Of a stretch of DNA of 64,000 bases, positions 34,301-46,053 are shown one piece after another. A program made the position numbers and the translations under genes. Numbering within the stretch: the stretch's first letter is position 1; each line of letters starts with the position of its first letter. The notes under the pieces are model-generated. The model did no database searches. It had not been told where the DNA came from and saw only the letters and a program-made list of their open reading frames with translations. The stretch is taken from positions 14,471,726-14,535,725 of the forward strand of contig NC_063437.1 of assembly GCF_020379485.1 (NCBI RefSeq). The letters run 5' to 3'. Source of the stretch: Brassica napus (Eukaryota; Streptophyta; Magnoliopsida; Brassicales; Brassicaceae).

Positions 34301-35075
34301 TATAAGCTTATTCCACTTTCAATGTAGTTTTTAATATATCTAGGGTATTAGTGTCATTTTACTTATTAAATTTAGTAAAATGAAATATTTTAGTGTGATG
34401 TGGTTATTTAGGGTTATAATTAACGGGTGGGGATTTGAGATTTAGATTTAAAATTGTATAAAATAAAAAATAAATATTTAAAATTTTCAAAGTAGTTTCA
34501 ATAACTAACGACATAATTTCTATATATATTATTCATTCTCATTATGTATACTATTGTAATTATCATAAAACTACAAAATAAAAGCTAAGAAAAGTTTGTA
34601 CGTAACATCATGCAATGTTAGTAACGTAATTTTTTTTTTTAAGACAAAGCAGATGGAAAGTTTTATGAATATCATATAATTTTCATTTTTTATATTTTAG
34701 TTCTTCAGTTTTCAGGTCAGATGTTCTACTACCCTTAACAAAAACAAAATATATTTTAATATTATTAGATTTATATGTTATATGTTATATTCAAATACTA
34801 AGAATCATATATGGAACAATAAACTTGCTATATGTATAAAAAATGGGCTGGGCCTGCGAATGAAATAGAATCGACAAAGGGCTGGGCAAATGGGCTGGAC
34901 TGCGAAACGGGATCGAGACAGCTGCACGATGGGTCAAAAGGGCTGCAAAGCTGATAAATTTTTTTAAAATCCAAGCCCAGTCCAGAATGACATGGCAGTT
35001 TGGTTGGATGAGAATATTTGTGCCTATGTGGCATAGCTTAAAAAGCCACAATTTAGCTGCTATTATATAGTAGGA

Positions 35076-36289
35076 TTGGCAATAAAATCTATATCAACGC
35101 AGAAATTATGTATAATAATATTTGGATTACCTAGGCTTTTAGCCTTTAGGGGTTGAGTAAACATTAAATAACACATATACTACTTTAAAATCTTATACTT
35201 ATTTCAATAAATGAAATATTATTCTTTGTTTATTAAAATTTATCAAATACTTGCTTTTTTACATAATTTAGTTACTTAGTATTAAATAAAGTTCATGGAA
35301 ATGAAAAATATAAAATAAACAGTTATCAGTCAAACTTGCTTTGTGCTTGAGCCAAAAAAAAAGAAACTTGAATCTTCTTGAACCTGGACATTTTTAGGAG
35401 ATATGTAATTTCCTGGAGTTGCTAAAAAAAAGGTAGTTTCCTGGAAAAAATCTTTTTGGTGGCTTGATAGATGCTGATATCACTCATGAACTAATTATGA
35501 AAAATTGGATGTTGAATGGAAAATATTTCAAATAAGATAAATATGAGCTAGAGTAGATTTGCCTGATTTACTGAATGTTGGTGCATGATATGACGTCTTT
35601 AATGTCTTCTAGATGATTTAGTATTTCTCCTGGCTTTTGTCTTCAAAGTTTTGATAACTTATGGCTTTGTAATGAACTATGTACCTTACTTCTAAAAAGA
35701 AGAAAAAAAATCTGTTTGTTACTTTTATTTTCTATTCAAAAATGAAATAATAAGTTGTTTTAGCAAAAAAAAAATGAAAAATGAAATAATAAGTGGATTT
35801 ACCCAAAAAATGAAATAATCATATTCCTTATTATATTTTTATTTATTAATCGTAAAATAGAATAGTAGTAAAACTCAATTCCATTTTAGAAAATCAATTT
35901 TGAATAAATAACGAAGTTGCACATCATACGGTAGGAGGTGCAACTCTACTAAAAGACAAATGAGTGGTTTCATATTTGGAAAATGTTAAAAATAGGGGCC
36001 AAAATGCAATAACTGAAAAAACTGTAAGAAAAAAGAAAAGTGTTTCCGTTTCTCGTTGTGCATCTCTCCGCCTTCTCGCTATCGCATCTTTTCTACTCCG
36101 TCTCCGTGCGCCGTCGGAGATTACCATTCAAGTCCGGTTCATCGCTAACTATATTTCCGTAAAATTTACAGTTCTCAACTATTGATTTTTTTCTTCTGCT
36201 CTGTCTGATTGGATTCTCCAAATTTGCAATCTAATTTACTAAAATCATTGATTTGTTTTGGTCTTATGAAGATTACGGTGTGTGTGATA
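35076..36289. other. AT-rich spacer and methyltransferase promoter/leader
   Basis: Up to about 35950 the sequence is AT-rich with no coding signal or repeat end. From about 36040 it becomes CT-rich (TTTCTCGTTGTGCATCTCTCC), as expected for the promoter and leader of the methyltransferase gene. Short open frames on both strands here show no domain. Confidence 0.45.
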
Positions 36290-39200
36290 ATGTCTTCTGC
36301 TACTGAAACCGTAGAAGAGCAGCAAAAGCTGCAGATTTATCCGACTTCTAAAGCTGGTGTTTCCCCCTTTTGGCGAGGTTTCTCAAAGCTTAACTCTTTA
36401 GCTGACTTTGCAAACTGTTGTTCCTTGTATTTAAACTGTTTTCTTGTCTCTCAGACAAGTATGAAAGAGATGCTAAAAAGTATTGGGATATATTTTACAA
36501 GCATCATGGAGATAGAGTAAGCCCCTTTTTTATTTTTATTTTTATAGTTCATTTCTATCTCAATTCACATGTAACTGAACTAAATAGCTAGAGATTGTTT
36601 TGTACTATAACACTACAACATTGGTTAATTTTGGTGGATATTTGATCATATATATTTTCCCTTTATTCATTTGTTTCTTGAATGTGTGGTGGATATTTAA
36701 AGGTTCTCAAGATCTGAAACTGGTGATTGTTGATATGTTTGAGGGCATTGCTTTGTTTGTATGTTTTGAGCTGATCTTGCGTAAAGTTTCTGCAGTTGGT
36801 TGGTGCTTTGTGAAACGTGAGTGTGAGCTCACTGTGCAAGTTATATTACTGTCGTTTACATGACATTCTCTTCTTCTTTATCAGTTTTTTAAAGACCGGC
36901 ACTATTTGGACAAGGAGTGGAATAGCTATTTTTCTGTGAGTAGTGAAACCAATTCTTCGGGTATCTTTCTCCATTACCTATTCTAGTCCTGAGTTTGTAT
37001 TATTCTCTTTTTTTTTTTGTTTTCAGGCTAGTGGAGAAAAGGTCATTCTTGAGGTAATCACAATTCACAGATCCTCAAACTGTTCCTAATCTAAGTAGGT
37101 TTTATTAACTATTATTCTGAGTAATTCTGGTCTTGATTTGCAGGTTGGCTGTGGAGCTGGAAACACCATCTTTCCGTTGATTGCTACATATCCACACATA
37201 TTCGTTTATGCTTGTGATTTTTCGCCACGCGCTGTTGACTTGGTCAAGGTCGGTCTTCATTCTTCGTTTTATGTTTTTGCCTTTCTTTCATTGATTTTTC
37301 TCTTTGCTAGTGAGGTCAATGATGTAAGCTTTTAAACGTATTAGATGGTGTACGGTTTGACGTATGCTTCACAGTTTTGTTGTTTACTGGCATATGTTGA
37401 AACTTGATCAGAGAGTGTTATGTAACTTCAGGCTCATGAAGAATACACAGAGACGCGCGTGTGTGCATTTGCTTCCGACTTGACCGGGGATGACCTTGAC
37501 AAGCATATTTCTCCATCTTCTGTTGACATTGTGACCATGGTAATTTCATAACAAAAATATAGTATATTACTGTGTTATTTACTAGCTAGAATTTTATATT
37601 CTTTATAGATATCTTAATTGATTGACTATTTTTTTTGTTTCTTAGAGCATTTTCCTTTCTCATCATGAACTATTTACATCTCATGTGTTGAGCAGATATT
37701 TGTTTTATCTGCGGTATCCCCAGAGAAGATGCCTTTCGTATTGCAGAACATCAAGAGAGTACTTAAGGTATCAATCAAATTTGTTCTAATCCCCAGAGAA
37801 GATGCCCTTCCTTTACCATCTTGTTGTTCTTTTGTTTTTCAGCCAAATGGGTGTATACTCTTCCGTGACTATGCTGTTGGTGATCTTGCTCAGGTTTGAT
37901 CCCTTTTAGTTATTCCCATCGTTGTTTTATTGAAATTCAGCAAAAACACTGATCAATACATCATAAATTGGATAAACATTGGAACGTTACGTTACAAGAG
38001 AATATTAAATTTGTAGTCTGGCTTGCCTTTTGAGAAGAACAATCAGTTTTTTATGTGTTTCAGTGTATGTTTTAACAGGAAAGGTTTTCTGGGAAGGATC
38101 AGAAGATCAGCGACAACTTTTATGTCAGAGGCGATGGCACTGTAAGTTCTTTCTTTCCTTTTTCTCTTTTGAAGTATGCATTATTTATTTTTGGTAGAAC
38201 TGTGATGATTTTTTACCTCTCTACGCAGCGTGCATTCTACTTCTCTAATGAGTTCTTAGAAACTCTGTTTGGGGAAGAAGGTTTTGAAGTTGAAGAGATC
38301 GGTGTTTGCTGCAAACAAGTTGAGAATCGTTCGCGAGAACTGGTCATGAATCGTCGCTGGGTCCAAGCTACTTTCCGTCTATCAAACGGCACCAAACTGG
38401 ACCAATCTGAGGAGCACGAGAGAAAAGAGGTTGTTGATAGTACCGACATTGACATATCAGATGGTCTTGCAATGGAAATGTTCGGAGCCTCCCCTTCTAC
38501 TCATGAGGTAAAGAGACTTTAAGTATATCTCATCCTTTTCACATATTTTGTCCAAAACTTGTAAAGTTCATCTCTCTTTTTTCTTCTATGAATAGATGAG
38601 CGAGTTTAAGCTAAGGGACTCTACTTTCAAAATCAAACTCTTGTCCAAAGAATATCAACACACTTGCAAATCTACGGGGTTGATGCTATGGGAGTCAGCT
38701 CGGTTCATGGCCTCTGTTCTCGACAGGAACCCAAACATTGTTTCTGGAAAACGGGTGTTGGAACTAGGCTGTGGCTGCACAGGGATTTGCTCCATGGTAG
38801 CCGCCAGATCAGCTAACCTTGTAGTAGCTACCGATGCAGACACAAAGGCACTTGCACTACTAACGGAGAACATCACAACGAATCTCGAATCTTCTTTACT
38901 TGGAAAACTGAAAACAGGTGTGCTTGAATGGGGAAACAAAGAGCATATAGAAGGCATCAAAAGTTTAGCTTCTTGTGGAGGGTTTGAAGTTATCATTGGG
39001 ACAGATGTTACCTATGTAGCTGAAGCCATTATACCTTTGTTTGAAACTGCAAAGGAGTTGATGTTGCAGAAAGTGGGAGAGGTTGAGGAGGAGAAGCCAG
39101 CGTTGATTCTTTGCCATGTTTTCAGAAGGGTTGATGAGCCTTCTCTCTTGTCAGCTGCGTCTAAGTTTGGGTTCAAGCTTGTAGACAGATGGGCTATGAA

Positions 39201-39312
39201 TTCGAAGGAATCTCCTGTTGGGAACATCGTTGACCGTTGGTTTTATGAAAATGATTTGGTCGCTGAGATACCAAGTTCGGCTTTGCATATTCTCTACTTT
39301 CAGATGGAGTAG
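36290..39312 (+). CDS. Two-domain SAM-dependent methyltransferase (METTL2/6-like plus METTL21-like)
   Basis: Eleven exons: 36290-36377, 36455-36516, 36885-36935, 37027-37053, 37144-37248, 37432-37539, 37696-37767, 37843-37893, 38079-38141, 38229-38507 and 38596-39312. Phases agree; 1623 bp, 540 aa. The N-terminal domain resembles METTL2/6/8 and yeast Trm140, enzymes making 3-methylcytidine at tRNA position 32: KYWDIFYKHHGDRFFKDRHYL, SAM motif VGCGAGNT (77-84), YACDFSPRAV, LKPNGCILFRDYA. Exon 11 encodes a second Rossmann methyltransferase of the METTL21/FAM86 (PF10294) type with LMLWESA and ELGCGCTGI (357-365). An in-frame ATG at 36267 could add MKITVCVI; I prefer 36290 because MSSATETVEEQQ looks like a usual acidic start. 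The fusion matches Arabidopsis At2g26200 as I recall it. The target of the second domain is unknown. Confidence 0.88.
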
Positions 39313-39950
39313 CCTTGGAGATTTGATAAGCCAAGTTCTTATGATTTTCTCGTAGAATCTCAATCAATGAGTTTTCTATTTAATTTTCATTAGTGAGTGG
39401 ATTGCGTTGGCTGATCTTGTGTTGTTATCTTACAAGAATCTGGCCTTCTTTAAGAGTGACGATTACAAGTTCTAATTTACAACATCTCCAAAAGGTGGCA
39501 GTAAAATTGCACGGATTAGTTATATTGTACTTGGTATTTTGGAAGATTTTTGTTTTTGACATATAATTTCCATTTTACAAATATCAATCATGAAAACTAA
39601 AACCCCTTTATGCTCAAATAAGAATCGAGGCAATGGTTCGTGAAGTTCTGTACTACCTTAACTTGTCTGAGATTTGTCCAATTACATTATGATTACACTT
39701 GTTTCTTGAAAACTATTGATGATGAGTTTGTCTGTATATATTGCGATATTGTAATTGTTGACAACAATGAACCAGTGGATAAACACATAGAGACTTACAA
39801 GAGTGGATGAAGCCGACGTTTCGAAGTTCACAGAAGACGAGAAATTGCATACAGAATGTCAATATTGATGTCTTACAAGCAAATTCATGACCCTTGATTT
39901 GCCCTTTACAGACTTTTGAGGAAAGATATGTAACTCTGCCTGAATTCATA
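39313..39950. other. Convergent 3' ends of the methyltransferase and ankyrin genes
   Basis: About 640 bp between two convergent stop codons, so it should contain both 3' UTRs and polyadenylation regions. I see no further exon or repeat. Confidence 0.5.
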
Positions 39951-41229
39951 TTAAGCCGACTTCATCTTTTCCCGCATCTTATATTGCAGTGTTGCAGGAG
40001 CACAATCTAGTGGTGTTTCTCCTGGTGACAGATAACAATTTAAATATACTTAGAGCAAAACAAAAAGCAGTTGTTCCCATGTGGAAGGAAAGAAAAATGC
40101 TCTAGTCAAAATGGTTTATCATGTCATGAAGGCAAGCGTGTGTCACATAAGAGGTACCTTGTGCATTTTTGTAGTCAAGGCTTGCTCCATGTTCCATTAA
40201 CATCAACGCAATTTCAGTTTGGTTGAACAGAACCGCCTGTGGAAAGCAAAGCATTATGTAATTACCCACGCAAAGAAGTGGCAAAGAGAGAGAGAGGAGC
40301 AGGAAGATTACCAGGTGAAGCACTGACATTCCCTGCTTGTCATGGTAATTTGCATCCACGCCCTGAAATTTTTAATAGTTTTAGTCTCTCTGTATTTTGT
40401 GCGTTATCACACAGTTGCTGAATTGGACAATGAGTATTACCTCATTCAGAAGCTTTTTCACACCAGCAGTGTCACCATTCTTAATTGCTTCTCTTAATCC
40501 CTTTTTTACAGCCAAATTAGATGAGATGGAAAATATGATTTATCTCATGAATGAGATGTAAATAGTTACCTCCCCACTGACTTCATACTCTTTTTGGGGC
40601 TTGTCTGGTCTGCGAATTTCAACAGCTTTAATTACTAGAAAGATATAGAAAAATCAGTTTAACAGAATGTTCTAATCCTAGAAACAACCGGATGCAAGTT
40701 TTCCACACAACTAATCACTCATAAAAATATGAAATGCAAGAGCAACTCAGTTTCATATTTGATTCAACTAATCAAGTAAAATCTATATGCAAAAATGTAC
40801 TTACAAGTTTCTAAAGCTTATGGAGTAATCTTTATGTGAAAACTTTGTAACGAATATGAATACTATTAAGTAAATTATTCAAACAGACCTAGCAATGGTG
40901 CTGGAAGTGGAACCTTTACTTTTAGCTGACGTGTCAGACTTTGGTTTGGGATCTGACTGAGGAAGAGCCATAGGAGGAGCCCGTGTAGCCTGTTGTTCCA
41001 AAAGGGAGGAACATAAATTATATAAGAAGAGTAAGCAAGAAAACTCTCTCTCTCTCTCTCTCTCGCATTAACTTAAATCAAGAACAGAGAACAACACTCC
41101 ATAAGCCCAACTCCAATGCATTGAAATTTGTATTACCTGTGGATTAGAGGTTTTGGGTGGAGCAACAACACAGATGCAAAGAGGCATACCACACTTGCAT
41201 TCCACTGCTTCACTATCTCCAGGGCCCAT
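39951..41229 (-). CDS. Small ankyrin-repeat protein
   Basis: Seven exons on the minus strand: 41137-41229, 40914-40989, 40570-40634, 40441-40500, 40312-40362, 40158-40236 and 39951-40021; 495 bp, 164 aa. The start MGPGDSEAVECKCGMPLCICVV carries a Cys cluster. Two to three ankyrin repeats follow: GLREAIKNGDTAGVKKLLNE, GVDANYHDKQGMSVLHL with LFNQTEIALMLMEHGA, and NAQGETPLDCA. Ankyrin repeats bind other proteins; no enzyme domain is present. Exon 2 is uncertain: the strong-looking donor at 40889/40888 (CTAG|GTCTG) would bring a stop at once in exon 3, whereas the donor at 40914/40913 (AAAG|GTTCC) keeps the frame and I used it. A leader intron (about 41235-41403) is likely. Gene order suggests the Arabidopsis At2g26210 counterpart. 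Confidence 0.8.
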
Positions 41230-43743
41230 TCTTCTCTGTTAAGAATGCATTTAAATGAGTTATTGCCTGTGTGAATCATATTCCTCTCCCAAAATCAAGA
41301 TTACATACTTCATTTTAATCAAAACAAATATGATACTAAAATGAAATCGCAAAGGAACAATTGAACTATGAAATCAAACAATACAATCGGAGAATCAGCG
41401 AACCTGATGGTTGAGGGAAGCTGAGACAGACAGGGCACACGAACCGATCTAGAGAAGTCAAGAGAAGGAAATAAAAGAAAACAAACTACATTTTCTTTCC
41501 CTTTAATCTTTTTTGGTTATTATATTTTCGGCCCCATATGTTTACAATACTTACAAAATATCCTTACTACATTATGCTTTGCTTGGGGTTCCATTGGAAA
41601 ATAAAAGTACGAAGACATATTTGGATATGTGGTGACCAGAAAACATAAAAAAAAAAATTCTCTAACGTTCTTAAAAAAAATAACCATTCACAAGAAATAA
41701 TTTTTTTTTTCATTCCTTATCATTCATTTTTTTATACAGAAATAAAGAACAAAAATAATATTCTTTGTTAAATTTGAGAAGGAGCAATGATGTTTTTTCA
41801 TTCCTACAATTTTATTCATTTATGTTCCTTTTCTATCCATTTCTTTTGTTTACAGAATGCTCACCAATCGAATCCTTAATTTTATACCCAGCAGTTATTG
41901 CAGTGATGTATAAATTTTGGCACATAGTAACATAAATAAATAAGTAATTTCTTTCTTTGCTAGGCAATTCTAGATCTAACGAATTAACTAACGACCTCAA
42001 TCAAAATTTTTATCAACCAACGGATTCTAAAGGCGAGATATAGAGAGCTTTGCAAGATCAGAGCTTGGCAAAAATAAATATAGTAATATACATGATCGGT
42101 GCATGCATATGCGCACAACAAGAGTTTGATAAAGATCACAAGTTGTGTTCGGTAGTAAAAAGGCTTAACCTAGATCATCAAAATTCAGCGGGCATAAAAC
42201 TTACTTTACCAAAAGTGTGGGCCACAATGTGTGGCACCTAGTAGAAAAGGTCGAAGGTCAGCTCAGCGATGATGGCACCGTCAACTTCTACTATGATACA
42301 AAACACAACCTCAACTTCTACTTCAAATCTTTTAAAAATATCAGAAAAACTCATAAACATGATATCATTTTGCTCGTAAAAAGCTAAAAAGTAGATAGTA
42401 TTTTTTCTTGGGACAATTAAAAAAAGTAGATAGTATTGGTATATTATAATCTACAAAAGAAGCTAGGACATTCCCACTCTTTTGTTATAAGTTCTAGTGG
42501 GAGTAGTGGTGGTAAGTCTGGGACTTATTATCCGAGATCCGGATTCGATCCGAGATCCGTTCCGGTTCCGCTCCGGAAATAGGATATCCGGATGTCCGGA
42601 TCCGAATCCGGATAGTAAAATCTTAGATCCGTCCAAACTGAATCCGGATTCGAACTTTTAAAACATATTAAAATTTTAAATTTCATTAATATTTATATTT
42701 TATATAATAATATTTATACATAAATTAATTTTATAATATTATGTTTTAGTTTTTACAATATTATAGACATATATCTATATATATATATTTATAAATCTTG
42801 TATAAATATTTAATTTATGTATTATTTTTAAAATTTTAGTATTTTTAAATAAATTAATTTTTTTAAATTATTTTTACGGATCCGGATTCAGCTATTCGCA
42901 GATAATAGAATATAAAGACATATATCCGAAATTAGATATTCGAAAACCACGAATCCGGATCCGGATATTAAATCCACGGATCCGGATCCAGATACCCTAA
43001 ATTTCCCGGATATCTGGATCCGTCCCAGGCGTGGACTAACCATTTTTGGAATGAAGAGGTTAAGATTCACTTTTTAGGAACCCTTCGCTTCATTGTTATA
43101 AAATGTAATTATGTATGTTGAAGATGACAGTAAAACATTTTACTAATCCACTCTTAGAGTTCATGCATGCTCGTGGCAAAAGCTAATTGATATATTTGTA
43201 GCAGGATTGTGCCAGTACAAACCAAGGCTATTCATAGGAGATCTCAATGACATTATAGTACCATAAGCTCTTTCTTTCTGAACGGTCTAGCATCAGCTCT
43301 TTCTGAAGTCTTCTTTGATGGCCAGGAAAATGTAGTTGTGTGGATTTCAATGTGTTTGTCATGCACTATAAAATTCTAAACTAATTATAACACCACATTA
43401 GTAGATTATAACATTAAAAACATTTATAAATTCCTTCATCCGCAGCTAACCATTTAATGTTGGGGGTTAAATTATTGTTTTAACAATTTTGAAGTTTGAA
43501 CGTTCAAAGAAATCACATTAATGTTGTCTTTTCTAACGAAATAATAAGAGAGTTGTATAATTTCAAAGTTTACCGAATACAACACAAACAAAAATTGAAC
43601 CTGAACTGGACTTGAACCATCCATTCTTATAGAAGTCTTAAGGTACGAATGACCAACAAACAAACGTCTATCATCCAACAACAAAGAAGAGAAATCATAG
43701 ATGATTTAATTAAGAAGAAATAATAATTTTTAAAAATAAATGA
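41230..43743. other. Spacer with ankyrin-gene leader and a hAT-like repeat
   Basis: The leader of the ankyrin gene reaches to about 41460, with a (CT)n run within its first intron area at about 41045-41064. 41500-42500 is AT-rich without coding signal. A hAT-like repeat occupies 42504-43038. The rest up to the KCS10 stop codon is its 3' flank. Arabidopsis has uricase and a TMEM14-like gene near here by memory; neither is visible. Confidence 0.5.
42504..43038. mobile_element. hAT-like non-autonomous element with ATCCGG subrepeats
   Basis: The left end TAGTGGTGGTAAGTCTGGGAC and the right end read in reverse (TAGTCCACGCCTGGGACGGATCC) share TAGT and CTGGGAC and resemble hAT termini (TAGRGNTGGCAA). 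The two arms (about 42530-42640 and 42880-43020) are packed with ATCCGG/CCGGAT units in both orientations around an AT-rich core. I could not match an 8-bp target duplication, and no transposase is present. Confidence 0.55.
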
Positions 43744-46053
43744 TCAGAGAGCGACAGGGTAACGGTCAATGCAATCCACCCAAGGGTTGTTCCTCGCCGG
43801 CTTCTTCACCTTCCTCATTGCCTTCCAAACCACACTGTTACACTTAAAACCTGACCCAAAAGCAATCTGCCAAACCCTATCGCCTCTACGGACACTCTCC
43901 TTGGCCTCCATGTAAGCAAGCTCGTACCATATTCCACTGCTGGAAGTGTTTCCAAACCTGTGTAAAGTCATTTTAGAAGCCTCCATGTTCTCATCACTCA
44001 AGCCTAGATTCTTCTGAAGCTCCTCAAGCACCGCTTTGCTTGCCGCGTGGAAGCAGAAATGCTCGAAGGCAAGCTTGTAGTCCGGGATGTATGGCTTGGA
44101 CAGATCAGAGGAGGAGGAAGACTTGGCTCCATTAATTTTGGCAGTGGCTGAGGAGGAGGTGGTGGTGGTAGTTTTGGCGGCGGGTGAGAAAGTTCTACGG
44201 ATCAACGCGGCAAAGAAGAGAAGCTGCTCGGAGAAAGGAAGGACGAGAGGGCCTAAGGTAGTGATGTTGGTCTTCAGAGCTTCACCTCCAACTTCCATTA
44301 GGTCTCTGCTTATTTTTAATCCCTTGAATCCTTGTTCATCTTCTTCCTGGTACACACTCCTGTTACCATACGCAATTTACTACGTTATGATCATTAAAAA
44401 AAAAAAATCTAGCAATAAAACGTATAACCTCCTGATATTAGAAAAATAATAATAATAATAGGCTATTTTGATCCAAAAATAATAATAATAATTCCAGGCT
44501 ACAAAAATAAAATAAAATGAAAACCTGAAGCTACGGTCGTCAGCAGCCTTGTGAGTCCGGACAATGTGCTCAAGGCGGTACTTAGCATGGCGGAAGTCAC
44601 GGCGGCGGTTAGAGAGCATAACGGCGGAGCAACCCATCCTAAAGAAGCAGTTAGGTATAACCATCGACTTGTCACGTCCCACGTACCAGTTATACCCAAC
44701 CATCTCGGTACTCACAACAACAGCGTAACTATTCGGGTTAGACTGAAGCATGTCACGAGCAAGATCAATGGCTATGATTCCCGCTGAGCAACCCATCCCT
44801 CCGAGGTTGTAGCTTAGTATGTTCCCTCTCATCTTGTAGTGGTTAATCACCATGGCAGATAGTGACGGAGTCGGGTTAAAGATACTGCAGTTAACCACAA
44901 GGACACCTACGTCTTTCGGTTTGACACGTGTCTTCTCGAAGAGTTCGTCGAGTGCGCCGAATATCATCATCGAGGCTTCTTCACGACCTTCTTTCATCGT
45001 TGTTATGTTTTCAGACGAAGAGATTGATCTTGGGACGTACGTCTCATCGCCTATTCCTGAGGCTTGAAGGATCCTCTTCTTGAATCCGAGGATCTCTTCG
45101 TCGAACTTGCCTGATTTTCTAGCTAGATCTATGAACTCTTCTCTTGTCACCTGAAACCAAATACGTATGGAATCAAGTTTGGAAAATAAACATATTAACT
45201 TTTCCAAAAAATAAAACAAAATATAAACCGGAGATAACCGGAACGGAAATAGATTCTCATTTATTTATCAGTCCGGTTTTGCCTTCGTATTTATATATGC
45301 CAAACCGGTTTTATTTGGTATTTCCCATGTATGTTTTGTCAATATTCTGCTAAATGATTTGTTTTTAGATAAAGCCTAACCAAGATCGATAAGTTCTGAA
45401 AAAAAAAGGTTTGGTTCAACATTTTGGGTGTCTCAGAGCATCCCTCTAACTAAACCGGTTATAACCTGAACTGATGGTTTGGTTCAGATTCATTATATTA
45501 CCAGTCCGGTTTCTATTGAACTCATGGATTGATTATATGGTTGTAAATAAATTTGGGTTTTCAAAAATAAATTAGAAGTCAAACCGGTTATCATAATATC
45601 ACGTGATAGTTCCTTTAAGACAAGGTTTGATGCGTGAAGACGTACCTTAAGTTCATCGGAAGGCTTGAAACAAGCGAAGTCAATGAGATAAACAGATCGA
45701 GGACGAGACATGAAGTAGACGCAAACGGTCAAGACAAAGACACCGAAGAATCCGATGACGGTTGCGAGATCATAATCCCAAAGCTTCTTCCAAATCTCTT
45801 CTCTGCTCAAACTCCCAACTTCGGCGCTAAACACAAGTACAAGAACCGGTATGGTCGCCAAATAAACCGCATGGTTTATGAGGTAGTGATAACCAAGTTT
45901 CACGTACTTCAAGTTCACGGATTGAAGAAAATCCGGTAAACGTCTCCGGACTCTGACCGAGAACGTTGGTGAACCGGCGTTTGGACCGGAAGGTTCGATC
46001 CCACGGTTAACAATCTCGGTAGAGAGTAGATCTTGTTCAGTAGACCTACTCAT
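43744..46053 (-). CDS. KCS10: 3-ketoacyl-CoA synthase, KCS10/FIDDLEHEAD type
   Basis: Three exons on the minus strand: 45646-46053, 44525-45150 and 43744-44359; phases agree; 1650 bp, 549 aa, against about 550 for Arabidopsis FDH. The N-terminus has two membrane helices ([27 protein letters not shown]) for the ER, then the FAE1/CUT1-type condensing domain. The catalytic triad is complete: Cys257 in GGMGCSAG, His449 in HFCFHAAS and Asn482 in HRFGNTSS. The enzyme condenses malonyl-CoA with long-chain acyl-CoA, the first step of very-long-chain fatty acid elongation, here for cutin and wax of the shoot epidermis; fdh mutants show organ fusion. A Thr/Ser-rich loop at about 408-430 and a C-terminal DRYPVAL are present. 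Symbol is based on similarity and gene order. Confidence 0.95.

Larger units (their letters stand above)
32803..35075 (-). mobile_element. Helitron remnant (2.27 kb) with helicase and RPA-like relics
   Basis: On the minus strand the 5' end at 35075 reads TCCTACTATATAATAGC after an A and is nearly the same as the start of the Helitron at 758. The 3' end has CTAG at 32806-32803 followed by T, with a decayed hairpin (ATCCGCGACACCGAAT) just before it. A|TC...CTAG|T therefore holds at both ends. Inside are relics of the C-terminal part of a PIF1-like helicase and of an RPA-type OB fold. A full Rep/helicase protein would need over 4 kb, so most of the coding part is lost. Confidence 0.65.
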
